DNA of 51,222 nt from Fibrobacter sp. (lineage in GTDB: Bacteria; Fibrobacterota; Fibrobacteria; Fibrobacterales; Fibrobacteraceae): positions 1 to 51,222 of the forward strand of contig JAKSIM010000018.1 in assembly GCA_024398845.1 (NCBI GenBank), in the 5' to 3' direction. The notes under the pieces were generated by a model. The model had not been told where the DNA came from and did no database searches. It saw nothing but the letters and a program-made list of their open reading frames with translations. Shown one piece after another: positions 7,205 through 15,374 of the stretch (the first letter of the stretch is position 1; each line of letters begins with the position of its first letter). The position numbers and the translations under genes were made by a program.

Positions 7205-10200
7205 TTACGGGATAGTAACGCGCTGCACGGCGGAAGCACTGCCGGCCTTAATGCGCATCACGTAGAGCCCGCGTTCCGGTACGGTCAATTCAAACTCGTT
7301 AAGGCCGGCAGCCGTCTCGGCTTCCAAGGAAGCCGCGACCTTGCCGGATACACTCACGAATTCAATGCGGGTAGAGGATCCGGCAAATTCCGCCGGCGCC
7401 ACAAAGTGAACGTTCACCGCATTCCCCACTCGGGCCACACCCACTCGGGTCAAGTTCGTTGCGGGTACCACCTTCGCGCTTGCAGCCACACGGACCACAG
7501 CCTCCGTACTCGAAGTCTTGAGAAGCACCTTGCGAGATTCACCCGGCTTCATTTCGCGGGTCTTGCCGTTCACCGTCACAAAGACCTTTTTGCCAAGGGC
7601 ATTAATCGCATCAATTCCTTCTAGCTTGAGGTAGCCTTCGTGTTCGCGGCTTGCACTGAACTTAATGATCCATTCCTGTTCGTCACCATCCATCTTGATG
7701 GATTTCGCCAAAGCACGTTTGCCTTCGACAATCGACAGGCTCACATGTTCCCCAAAGCCTGCGGGCGGTTCAGCGTTTTCGACCGTCCGGGAACCGACGC
7801 CCATAATGTTCCAGGAATCCTTTTTGCCATACTCATCCGAGATTTCCGCAAACAGCCTCCAGCCATCGTTTATACCAACGTCAACAGCGCGTTTCCTCAA
7901 AGACTTAACCTTTTTCGGGTTCATCGGTTTTGCATCGACCGTTATCGTCTGCAGGCGGTTCGCTTTAATCCAAGCGCCTTCATACGGCGCAAGATAAGTC
8001 GGGCGTTCATAATCAGCCGTATTCACATTCCAACAATAAACTTCAACATTCTCGTCCAGTTCAGACAAACTCACATACCATCCATAGGGGTTCGAAACCA
8101 GATTCCAACCACTATTAAGGCTATCTACATTCCAAGAGATTTTATCGCCATCCTTGTACCGAGAATCATCGACCTTCAAATCTACGTCAACAGCGCTCCA
8201 CAGCCAATAGCCCTGCGCGTTTTCATAGGAATCGCCATCCCTATAAGACTTGTACTGCCAATATTCACCGAATTCATCAGCCTCGTCCCACCAATACAGC
8301 ACATCTTCGGCAGTCTTTTCAATTGTCCTTTCGGCATACGCATTCATCGAAATAATGCGCCAGCTAGCGGCCTTGGCAAACGCAAACTCGCCACTCGAAG
8401 AAGACCCCCCATTACTAGAAGAGCTGCCAGGATCCTCACCGGGCAAAAGCGCATTACCATCGCTCCAAACCACATACGGCAAGCCTTTGTTTTCTTTAGA
8501 CGACCATTTCCAAGCATCATCATCAAACGGAGCATTCAAATAATCCAACAAGTCATCATCCTTCATCGAAGATTCCGTCAATTTTCCATTAAACGACGAA
8601 GTAAGAGAATCGATAGAGCCATTGCGCACATTATAACGTATATCCCAACAGGTGGCCCCATTCTGGGCAAATCCATTGGGGCAACGGTTTTCAAGCGATT
8701 TCCAATTACCGTAAATATCGCCAGGCACAAAAACGCCAAACGCGTCATAATCATCGTCACCAAAATGGTAAGTAGAAAGGATGTCGTGGTTCAACCCCCT
8801 GTCCTGAGCCTTAAGGTAACCAGCCAAATACCCCACCTGGGCATTTTCATTATTGCGGACACTTTCAGAAACATCCATACCGCCAATGAAATACGAGTTG
8901 CTCAAGTTAAAGCCCAAAAGCGAACTGATCGATTGCCCAAGGAAACCACCCACATACATATTTCCCGTACCTTGTGACGGTTCTTCGACCAGGATATTTC
9001 CATTAACAGCGATTCTATCCACATTCGTCGGACTCGTGCAATACCCGCAAACGCCACCTACAGCGCCAGAATCGGCCTTTACCTTCAAAAGAGTACTTCC
9101 GTCGGCAAGGAGGTTTTCCAATTCTATTCCATGATAGCTAAAGCCGTCGCGGAAATACCCCACAAAGCCACCGACAAACATCTTGTTTACAACGTCTTCA
9201 GCGACAATGCTTCCGCGGAACACGTTCTTTGTCAAGGAGATGGTAGCGCCAGTATTCGGGGCGTTGTTAAACTTGTTTCTCAGTTCGCCAAAATACCCGC
9301 CTACATAAGAACTGTCCACAACCGTTTTGGCCGGAGAAACCAATTTCAAATCCATATTCACCGTATCAAGCGAAACGGCATCTTCTGTAGCGGCAATACA
9401 GGCGTACCCCGCAATACCACCCATATACGAAGCCTGCTTTTGGGAACGAGAAACCGGAGAATCCTTACTCAAGACCGTTAAGTTTCCCGTAACCTTGCTG
9501 TTCTGGACGCTTAAGTGAGCGTTGGCATTTTGCACATAGTCCACCTCGGAACTGCACCAAGCCTGGCCAAGCAAGCCACCGGCAAAGTAACGCATAGCAG
9601 AAGTCTCACTCAAGGAATCATTCAAATCAACGTTCGATTGGCAAGATACAATCTTAAACGAAATCTTTTTATCAAGAGCAGAACGTCCAACAAGACCACC
9701 AACATAAGCGCTATCGCGTCCGTTCACCTTTTTAATGCTTCCATCAAACGAGGAACCAGAAATCACCACATCGATGCCGCTGTCCGCATTGCCGTACATG
9801 GCGGCAACCTCGCCAAAAAGACCACCCATGGCCTTGCCACCCGAAAGAGTCGAAGCCTTGGGAGCCCCCGACTTTACATTGGAGATATTGAATTTTTCAA
9901 TGTTGCGATCATCCAAATCCTTGGAAACGGCATACAAGCCAGCAATACCACCAAGAATCGCTGTCGTATCGGAAGAAGCGTTGACCACATTCGAAGTCAT
10001 TTCGATATCTTCAAATTCCGTATTAACAGCCGACCCAACAAGTCCACCCACAAAAACAGAGTACAGGGAGCCCCAGTGAGCAACATCAGTACCTTTCTGC
10101 CCTGCATACGAACCATTAATTTTGTTAATCACAGACTTATTCGACAATTCAATATCACTGCCGTAAACCTTTTTCAAAGTCGCATTCTGGGTTAAACCAA

Positions 10201-10882
10201 CCAGGCCGCCTGCAATCGGAGAGGTAATACGAATATTTTTAAGCTTTACATTTTCAATGGTCGAATTCTTTGCAAAGCCCGCCAAAGCGCCTACCGAGCG
10301 ATAGTTATCGGCGTGCGTATTATTCGGTGCGTTAGCCTCCGAGGCGTCGATAGCAAAATAAACATTTTCAAAATTCAAATCAGAAACTTCGACAGAATTC
10401 AACCCTTTAAACAAACCCACCGCCGTAGGCATCGCATTCGGTTGCGCCCCCGCCACCTCGTGAGAATAGCAAAGGTTCTTAATCGTGTGTCCGTAACCAA
10501 AAATCTTACCAGTATTCGCCTTGAAAGTAAGCGGAGTGTGCTGCTCCGAGCAACCGCCATTGGAGTTCATTTGTCCAAAATCGATATCTGTCGTAAAATA
10601 GATGTTTCCTTGGGTCTTACCGTCATTGCCGGTCACTGGCTGCCAATTTTGTTGCAAAAATTCATCTATAAATTGAGTCACCGTGTTCAATGATTGACTG
10701 GCGCAAAGATTAACATTAATCTGCTGGCCAGAAGGATCCTTAAAAGAACATTCATCGGCAGATTGAGAAAAGTAAACATTCCCATTTCCGTCAACAGCTG
10801 CACTCAGTGGTAAATTCTGAGCATAGCAAATGCCAAACATTGCCAAACACACTACAATTTGGAATATTCTGTTCAATTTCAT
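7205..10882 (-). CDS. Large secreted GLUG-repeat protein with C-terminal sorting-like domain
   Basis: 1225 residues with a Sec signal peptide (hydrophobic core VVCLAMFGICYA, likely cut before QNLPLS). From about residue 190 to 700 there are some thirteen GLUG-type units, recognisable as GGLVG, GGIAG, GGLFG, GGFVG or GGYFG every 35-50 residues. These usually form a right-handed beta-helix in surface adhesins. A Ser/Gly linker (SSSSNGGSSSS) follows, then a beta-rich region with several Trp and Tyr. The last 70 residues (ending GLYVMRIKAGSASAVQRVTIP, split here as GLYVMRIKAG and SAVQRVTIP) resemble the C-terminal sorting-type domains of large secreted Bacteroidota/Fibrobacterota proteins. Probable cell-surface or exported adhesin; the ligand is unknown. 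Confidence 0.8.
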   Translation of the reverse strand: MKLNRIFQIVVCLAMFGICYAQNLPLSAAVDGNGNVYFSQSADECSFKDPSGQQINVNLCASQSLNTVTQFIDEFLQQNWQPVTGNDGKTQGNIYFTTDIDFGQMNSNGGCSEQHTPLTFKANTGKIFGYGHTIKNLCYSHEVAGAQPNAMPTAVGLFKGLNSVEVSDLNFENVYFAIDASEANAPNNTHADNYRSVGALAGFAKNSTIENVKLKNIRITSPIAGGLVGLTQNATLKKVYGSDIELSNKSVINKINGSYAGQKGTDVAHWGSLYSVFVGGLVGSAVNTEFEDIEMTSNVVNASSDTTAILGGIAGLYAVSKDLDDRNIEKFNISNVKSGAPKASTLSGGKAMGGLFGEVAAMYGNADSGIDVVISGSSFDGSIKKVNGRDSAYVGGLVGRSALDKKISFKIVSCQSNVDLNDSLSETSAMRYFAGGLLGQAWCSSEVDYVQNANAHLSVQNSKVTGNLTVLSKDSPVSRSQKQASYMGGIAGYACIAATEDAVSLDTVNMDLKLVSPAKTVVDSSYVGGYFGELRNKFNNAPNTGATISLTKNVFRGSIVAEDVVNKMFVGGFVGYFRDGFSYHGIELENLLADGSTLLKVKADSGAVGGVCGYCTSPTNVDRIAVNGNILVEEPSQGTGNMYVGGFLGQSISSLLGFNLSNSYFIGGMDVSESVRNNENAQVGYLAGYLKAQDRGLNHDILSTYHFGDDDYDAFGVFVPGDIYGNWKSLENRCPNGFAQNGATCWDIRYNVRNGSIDSLTSSFNGKLTESSMKDDDLLDYLNAPFDDDAWKWSSKENKGLPYVVWSDGNALLPGEDPGSSSSNGGSSSSGEFAFAKAASWRIISMNAYAERTIEKTAEDVLYWWDEADEFGEYWQYKSYRDGDSYENAQGYWLWSAVDVDLKVDDSRYKDGDKISWNVDSLNSGWNLVSNPYGWYVSLSELDENVEVYCWNVNTADYERPTYLAPYEGAWIKANRLQTITVDAKPMNPKKVKSLRKRAVDVGINDGWRLFAEISDEYGKKDSWNIMGVGSRTVENAEPPAGFGEHVSLSIVEGKRALAKSIKMDGDEQEWIIKFSASREHEGYLKLEGIDAINALGKKVFVTVNGKTREMKPGESRKVLLKTSSTEAVVRVAASAKVVPATNLTRVGVARVGNAVNVHFVAPAEFAGSSTRIEFVSVSGKVAASLEAETAAGLNEFELTVPERGLYVMRIKAGSASAVQRVTIP

Positions 10883-11027
10883 TTTAAAAGACCCGTTTTA
10901 CATACGTAAAAATACGAATTTCCCCAAAAAAACAAAGTGACGAATCTCAAACGCAGCATTAATGTGACGTAGAGCAAAAACACGTTATTTTGCCATTTTT
11001 TAAGCTATTTCGTTGATAATCAATACG

Positions 11028-11819
11028 TTACAAAGATATTTTCACATCAAAGGCGTGGTTCATGGGCCCCTTGCCTTGCCCCAAATTGAGCATGGCAGAA
11101 AGAGCCTTGGAAATGTACTCTTTAGAAAGTTTCACAGACGCTTCGAGCGTATGGCCAAGAGCTAGATTACTTGCGATGGCGCTGCTCAAGGTGCAACCCG
11201 TTCCATGCGTATTCGGGTTATCTATGCGCTTCCCGTAGAACCATTCGGGGCCTTTCGAGGTCCAGAGCAGGTCATTGGCGTCGTTCAGGTCGTGCCCGCC
11301 CTTCATGAGGACATTGCACCCGAACTTTTCAAAAATTTGGCGGGCGGCAAGTTCCATGTCGCCGACCGTCGCAATTTTCATTCCAGTCAGGACTTCTGCT
11401 TCGGGGCGATTCGGTGTGATGACATCTGCAATCGGAAGGAGTTTTGCCTTGAGGGTTTCAATCGCCTCGTCGCAGATGAGTTTTGCGCCGTTCGTCGCAA
11501 CCATTACCGGATCGACTACGATTTTCTTAACCGAATATTGCTTTAATTTATCAGCAATAATACGGATAAGTGCACTACTGCTGACCATCCCCACCTTCAC
11601 CGCGTCCGGGAAAATGTCCGTAAAAACGGCATCCAGCTCGGCCGCCAAGAATTCCGGTGTCGCTTCCATGATATCTGTTACGCCGAGCGTATTCTGCGCA
11701 GTGAGTGCAGTAACTGCGGTCATGGCAAAAACGCCATGCATGGTCATGGTTTTTATATCGGCCTGGATTCCGGCACCGCCACTGGAATCAGAACCCGCTA
11801 TGGAAAGTGCAGTTTTCAT
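11028..11819 (-). CDS. thiD: Hydroxymethylpyrimidine/phosphomethylpyrimidine kinase
   Basis: Phosphorylates HMP and HMP-phosphate in thiamine pyrophosphate biosynthesis. 263 residues from the ATG at 11819. The protein opens with the ThiD hallmark [20 protein letters not shown] and continues [19 protein letters not shown], with [11 protein letters not shown] and the anion-hole motif [15 protein letters not shown] near the C-terminus. An upstream in-frame ATG at 11882 would begin inside a dispersed repeat (copy B) and translate it, so I prefer 11819. No Shine-Dalgarno is seen, because the repeat abuts the start. No other thiamine genes are in the window. Confidence 0.93.
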   Translation of the reverse strand: MKTALSIAGSDSSGGAGIQADIKTMTMHGVFAMTAVTALTAQNTLGVTDIMEATPEFLAAELDAVFTDIFPDAVKVGMVSSSALIRIIADKLKQYSVKKIVVDPVMVATNGAKLICDEAIETLKAKLLPIADVITPNRPEAEVLTGMKIATVGDMELAARQIFEKFGCNVLMKGGHDLNDANDLLWTSKGPEWFYGKRIDNPNTHGTGCTLSSAIASNLALGHTLEASVKLSKEYISKALSAMLNLGQGKGPMNHAFDVKISL

Positions 11820-11820
11820 A

Positions 11821-11941
11821 AAAGTGGTTAGTGGTCGGTGGTTAGTGGTTAGTGGAAGGTTTGGCGCTTCGCGCTTTGCCATTACGCGCCGAAGGCGCCG
11901 CCTTCATTTCTGTTTACCAACCACTAATCACTGCTTACTTA
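11821..11941. repeat. Dispersed AACCACTAACCAC-type intergenic element, copy B
   Basis: The left arm is built of AGTGGTTAGTGGTCGGTGG and similar units. The core holds GCGCTTCGCGC and GGCGCCGCC-like GC-rich palindromes (GCGCCGAAGGCGCC). The right arm is TTTACCAACCACTAATCACT. It fills the whole gap between the ddh stop and the thiD start. Same architecture as copies at 3050-3166 and 26370-26505. Confidence 0.7.
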
Positions 11942-12925
11942 TTACAGACAATGGGCGCGGAGGTCTTCGTCGCTCATTGTGCTGAGGTAAGCGGGCGGAA
12001 CATCGAGTACGGTCTTGCAGCCGGTCACGCCGTTAGCCTTCATGCGGAGGGCCGCACGGGCGTAAGCCACGAGCACGCTCGTCGTGAATTCCGGGTTGGA
12101 ATCGAGCTTGAGGCTGTATTCGATGATGTGGTTGTGTTCGTTGTTCCAGCCGGTCTTACCGCTGCGAATCACGAAACCGCCGTGAGCGAGGCCGGAATGA
12201 TTCTTGTTGAATTCCTCTTCATCGATGAAATGCACCGTGGTATCGTAATCGCTGAAGTAGTTCGGCATAGTTTTGATTTCGTTTTCGATCTTAGCGAGGT
12301 CGGCACCTTCCTTCGCGACGACGAAGACTTCGCGAGTGTGCTTTTCACGAGTCGTGAGGTCGGGATTCTTGCCGCTGCGGACGGCTTCCAAGGCGGCTTC
12401 CACCGGGCAGGTGTACTGCTTCGCGTTCTTCACGCCTTCGATGCGGCGAACAGCGTCGCTGTGGCCCTGGCTAACGCCCTTGCCCCAGAACGTGTAGTCC
12501 TTGCCGTTAGCGAGAATGGATTCGGCATACACGCGGTTCAGGCTGAAAAGACCCGGATCCCAACCGACAGAAATCATGGCGATGTTGCCGGCGGCCTTGG
12601 CGGCTGCATCGACGTTCGCGAAATGTTCCGGAATGCGGGCATGCGTATCAAAACTGTCAATCACGTTGAAAAGCTTTGCAAACTTCGGGGTAAGCACCGG
12701 CAAATCCGTGGCGCTACCGCCGCAAATGATGAGGAGGTCGATCTTTCCGACCCACTTTTCGGCTTCGTCAGCCTTCACCACCGGCACGCCAGCCGTCTGG
12801 ATCTTGACCGTGGAAGGATCGCGGCGAGTAAACACAGCCACGAGTTCCATGTCCGAAGAATTCTTGATGGCGCATTCCACGCCACGTCCCAAGTTACCAT
12901 AACCAAGAATAGCAATCTTAGTCAT
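11942..12925 (-). CDS. ddh: meso-Diaminopimelate D-dehydrogenase
   Basis: NADPH-dependent one-step conversion of tetrahydrodipicolinate and ammonia to meso-DAP, feeding peptidoglycan and lysine synthesis. 327 residues, the usual length. The Rossmann motif is [10 protein letters not shown] at residues 6-15. The family's [49 protein letters not shown] and [16 protein letters not shown] segments are all present. A clear AAGGAG lies 6-7 nt before the ATG. It implies DAP-type peptidoglycan, consistent with a Gram-negative wall. Confidence 0.95.
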   Translation of the reverse strand: MTKIAILGYGNLGRGVECAIKNSSDMELVAVFTRRDPSTVKIQTAGVPVVKADEAEKWVGKIDLLIICGGSATDLPVLTPKFAKLFNVIDSFDTHARIPEHFANVDAAAKAAGNIAMISVGWDPGLFSLNRVYAESILANGKDYTFWGKGVSQGHSDAVRRIEGVKNAKQYTCPVEAALEAVRSGKNPDLTTREKHTREVFVVAKEGADLAKIENEIKTMPNYFSDYDTTVHFIDEEEFNKNHSGLAHGGFVIRSGKTGWNNEHNHIIEYSLKLDSNPEFTTSVLVAYARAALRMKANGVTGCKTVLDVPPAYLSTMSDEDLRAHCL

Positions 12926-13091
12926 ACATTACTCCTTGTCCCATATTGGACAGTTTTTCTTTCTTGCGATGAGAATTTAGCAAAATCAAGTGTCTTGCGA
13001 CAAAAACATTTTGCAATTTAATGCAAATAGAAACTCGCGCGTTATTGTGAAATCTATGAGATGTTGAACAAACGCGCGCCATACGATTACC

Positions 13092-13529
13092 TTAGTGAAC
13101 CCCGGTGCTGCCGAATCCGCCACGGTCCTCGTCGCCGAGGACGCCCTCCATGAAGGTGATAACCGGCTGGATGCGCATAATGCGGAACTGGGCGATGCGA
13201 CTGCCCTTTTCGATAGTGGTATCCTCGGTCGCATAGACCGGCATTTTCCACCAATCGCCCTTGCCGCAGTAGCTACTGTCCACCACGCCAACGGAATTTG
13301 TCTGTAATATCTTGAAATTCTTGAAAGTCGAACTGCGGGGTGCCAAGTGGGCCTCGTAGCCCTCGGGGAGCTTCATCGCCACGCCAAGGTGAATCAAGCG
13401 GAACTCGCCCTTTTTCATGGTCACCGTCTCTGCAGCGCTCAAGTCAATCCAGTCGGACTTTCCGCCCACGTAAGTCAAACGTGGGATGGTGTCGTCAAGG
13501 TACTGAATCGTTATTTGTGCGGTTTCCAT
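13092..13529 (-). CDS. dut: dUTP diphosphatase (dUTPase)
   Basis: Hydrolyses dUTP to dUMP, keeping uracil out of DNA. 145 residues, trimeric-type family. Motifs are recognisable in order: HLAPRSST (motif II), [13 protein letters not shown] (III), [11 protein letters not shown] (IV) and the C-terminal RGGFGSTG (V), which closes over the active site. The ATG at 13529 has AAGG 6 nt upstream; a start at 13544 would include that site. Upstream, TATATTTC may be the -10 element. Convincing and complete. Confidence 0.95.
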   Translation of the reverse strand: METAQITIQYLDDTIPRLTYVGGKSDWIDLSAAETVTMKKGEFRLIHLGVAMKLPEGYEAHLAPRSSTFKNFKILQTNSVGVVDSSYCGKGDWWKMPVYATEDTTIEKGSRIAQFRIMRIQPVITFMEGVLGDEDRGGFGSTGVH

Positions 13530-13612
13530 AAAGGACCTTCTCAAGTCAACGGAAATATAGTAAAAAATGAGGAGTTCATTGTCTCACCGGTTCCGTTTTG
13601 AAGCTCTTCGCC

Positions 13613-13646
13613 CCCGCACAAAGCCTCTTGGGTCCCGCACAAAGCC
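13613..13646 (+). repeat. 13-nt direct repeat upstream of dut
   Basis: CCCGCACAAAGCC occurs at 13613-13625 and 13634-13646, a 21-nt period. The surrounding 13545-13776 stretch is AT-rich and has no credible gene; ACGCCCC followed by CATATCT also recurs in it, loosely (13680-13705 and 13734-13780). Confidence 0.6.
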
Positions 13647-13776
13647 CAAAAAGCGAAATTAGTATACTAAATCGTAAAAAAACGCCCCCAAAAGACATAT
13701 CTGATTAAATTTTTCTAAAATTTTTTCAGAAAAACGCCCCACAACCCCTGTAAAACAAGGCTTCCCCGCAAAGCAT

Positions 13777-13812
13777 ATCTTATAGGGGGTATTTTTGAAG
13801 GGGGGTGAAACT
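13777..13812 (+). repeat. 36-nt perfect direct repeat, copy 1
   Basis: Begins ATCTTATAGGGGGTATTTTT and ends GGGGGGTGAAACT. It is identical base for base to 14108-14143, 331 nt downstream. It precedes the small-RNA promoter by 12 nt. Confidence 0.9.
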
Positions 13813-13824
13813 GAGCCTTGATCA

Positions 13825-13853
13825 TTGCTTTTCTCCGAAAAAAGAGGTATATT
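13825..13853 (+). promoter_or_regulatory. Promoter of the candidate small RNA
   Basis: TTGCTT at 13825-13830 and TATATT at 13848-13853 are separated by exactly 17 nt. The expected transcription start, about 7 nt downstream, coincides with the first base of the RNA's closing helix near 13860. Confidence 0.65.
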
Positions 13854-13859
13854 AGAGTT

Positions 13860-13968
13860 AAAGAACGTATTGAGTTAGTGGAAAGAGGTTGACCACTTCA
13901 GCCAACTGATCCTTTGAGATTAAGTGCCTGCATACTAGAGTTCGCCGCCTAGTCTTACGTTCTTTTTT
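13860..13968 (+). ncRNA. Candidate structured small RNA, about 109 nt, unknown family
   Basis: The 5' end AAGAACGTA (13861-13869) pairs perfectly with TACGTTCTT (13956-13964), and the 3' strand runs into six T residues (13963-13968), so the closing helix doubles as an intrinsic terminator. Inside, GGTTG pairs with CAGCC around a 7-nt loop (alternatively GTGG with CCAC), and ACTAG pairs with CTAGT around AGTTCGCCGC. No ORF of note lies within. A well-spaced promoter precedes it. I compared it by eye with 5S rRNA, SRP RNA, tmRNA, RNase P and common riboswitches and saw no match; a 6S-like regulator of similar size is possible. It lies between dut and trmJ and is bracketed by a 36-nt direct repeat. 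Confidence 0.6.
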
Positions 13969-14195
13969 CATTTTACAACCGTTTTCCTGTTCAAAGATTT
14001 TGCATCAACAATCATACCGGTCTTAAAGGTCAAATAAGCATCTTTGGGAGTATCCTTAGCAAAGGCGACCTTGTATCTTTTGGACTTGTCGTCTTTCAAA
14101 GGTTCTGATCTTATAGGGGGTATTTTTGAAGGGGGGTGAAACTTAAGAAGCGGAATCTGCATTTTTAGGGTTCGCACAGCCTTTTTTGTGGTCAA
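13968..14195 (-). pseudogene. Small ORF or gene remnant overlapping repeat copy 2
   Basis: Potential 75-residue product, not recognised. The C-terminal 45 residues (containing KRYKVAFAKDTPKD and GMIVDAKSLNRKTVVK) have a normal protein-like composition. The middle segment, KFHPPSKIPPIR, is simply the translation of the 36-nt repeat. This suggests the 3' end of an older gene fused to repeat DNA rather than an intact gene. Its stop codon overlaps the last base of the small RNA's terminator, so the two would be transcribed towards each other. Confidence 0.35.
14108..14143 (+). repeat. 36-nt perfect direct repeat, copy 2
   Basis: Identical to 13777-13812. Both copies are rich in G runs (GGGGG and GGGGGG) separated by TATTTTTGAA. 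It lies within the small ORF remnant on the other strand. Confidence 0.9.
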
Positions 14196-14197
14196 AG

Positions 14198-14403
14198 GTG
14201 ACTAAATCCACCCTCGGGCATACGATTTAGTCACAAAAAATTAGTTTATACGTACAGATTTTTCACAGAAAGTGACTAAATTCACCTCTCAGCCCGCGTT
14301 TTAGTCATAAAATACAGCGAGCTGCCACAAAATCTCGGTGGAAAAACGTTACTTTATCTAAAAAATGTGACTAAATCCACCTTCGGACACACGATTTAGT
14401 CAC
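14198..14403. repeat. Three copies of a 37-nt hairpin element
   Basis: Copies at 14198-14234, 14272-14308 and 14367-14403. Each has stem GTGACTAAAT pairing with ATTTAGTCAC (copy 2 has minor changes) around a 17-nt loop of the type CCACCCTCGGGCATACG. Starts are 74 and 95 nt apart, and the sequence between them is unrelated. The architecture resembles REP/BIME-like repetitive palindromes. The rest of 14143-14497 holds no gene. Confidence 0.85.
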
Positions 14404-14497
14404 CTTTTCCGAGAAAACGGAGTTTTTACAAAAAAAAATGTTCGCATGGGCTCGCGAAGAACCATTTACCTCATTGGACAGCCGCCATCTCTGCGAC

Positions 14498-14602
14498 TTA
14501 TTCCTTGCGGTCGGGCTTCTCCGCAGCATTTTTCGCAGCCTTCTCCGTGGCATTCTCCGTGGCATTCGCGGGCTTCTCCGCAGCAGCGGCGACGCGATCG
14601 GC
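14498..14602 (-). other. In-frame coding-like tail beyond the trmJ stop
   Basis: Directly after the trmJ TAA and in the same frame, 34 codons encode an Ala/Glu/Lys/Asn-rich tail (for example EKPANATENATEKAAKNAAE) ending in PDRKE and TAA. It continues the style of the preceding EREADRAAAEKADHLER. Low-complexity tails of this sort are common on proteins in this window (rplU, rluD, pentapeptide protein). Confidence 0.6.
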
Positions 14603-15373
14603 TTAGCGTTCCAGATGGTCGGCCTTTTCAGCAGCGGCACGGTCCGCTTCTCGTTCCAGGCGGGCTGGCTTGTGGGCCAGATTGCGGATGAGCCCGAACA
14701 ACGCGGAAAGTTCGTTACGCGTGGGGTGCAAGCGCTGCAAAAGCGTATTGAGGAAACTGTCGCGCCAGGCCTGGTCGTGGTACTGCCCCGTGAGATAGCG
14801 GTCCAAAAACTTCTTGAAGCCGTCGATCTGCTGGATGGTCGCAGGGCCCGTTTCGGCGACACCCTTGGTGTTGCGCTTCGCGCGGCCCTCGCCGTTTGCG
14901 AGGGCGCCGGAACGGCACAGTTCATAAAGCGAAACCGCCACCGCCTGCCCAAGATTCAAGCTCATGAGGCCAGGCACCGGGATTTCGCACTGGAAAGTAC
15001 AGGCATTCACTTCTTCGAGCGCAAGCCCGCAGGATTCACGCCCGAACACGAGCGCAATCGTACCGTCCTCGGGAAGCATGTCGCCCAGGTTCTGCACCAT
15101 CGTGTGCTTGATGGCGCTTCCGAAAATGCGGCGGCTGTAGGCGACGGCACAGGCGCAATCGCCAATGGCGTCCTCGAACTTGTGGACGATTTTCGCATTG
15201 TCCAGAATGTCGTGGCTGTTCGCCGCCGTATGGTACGAATTCTCGATGACCTTGTCGCGCTTCGGATAAACTATATACAGTTCCGGCAAGGCGTAGCAGT
15301 GCATGGCTCGCGCCACAAAACCAACGTTATGGGGATGTTCAGGTTCAACTAAAACAACTCTGAATTTACGCAT
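14603..15373 (-). CDS. trmJ: TrmJ-like tRNA/rRNA 2'-O-methyltransferase (SPOUT family)
   Basis: SAM-dependent SPOUT/TrmH-family RNA ribose methyltransferase; TrmJ methylates tRNA position 32. 256 residues from the ATG at 15373. The N-terminus RKFRVVLVEPEHPHNVGFVARAM contains the family's PxxPxNVGxxARAM motif. LVFGRESCGLALEEV and the knot motif GLMSLNLGQAVAVSLYE follow. The gene starts 1 nt after the nucleotidyltransferase stop (TGATATG). The TAA at 14603-14605 is followed in the same frame by 34 sense codons of Ala/Glu/Lys-rich sequence to a second TAA at 14498-14500. The tail matches the composition before the stop, so the stop may be recent or read through. Confidence 0.85.
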   Translation of the reverse strand: MRKFRVVLVEPEHPHNVGFVARAMHCYALPELYIVYPKRDKVIENSYHTAANSHDILDNAKIVHKFEDAIGDCACAVAYSRRIFGSAIKHTMVQNLGDMLPEDGTIALVFGRESCGLALEEVNACTFQCEIPVPGLMSLNLGQAVAVSLYELCRSGALANGEGRAKRNTKGVAETGPATIQQIDGFKKFLDRYLTGQYHDQAWRDSFLNTLLQRLHPTRNELSALFGLIRNLAHKPARLEREADRAAAEKADHLER

Positions 15374-15374
15374 A

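Noticed and set aside
13860..13968. 5S rRNA or SRP RNA
   Set aside because: Size is right and GATTAAGTGCC loosely recalls 5S, but the 5S CCGAACTCGGAAG core and the SRP GGAAGGAAGCAGCC-like motif are absent.
14371..14952. Separate 193-codon gene on the minus strand
   Set aside because: It overlaps trmJ in another frame, is Arg/Pro/Ser-rich and has no recognisable motif. The trmJ-frame tail explains the coding-like signal better.
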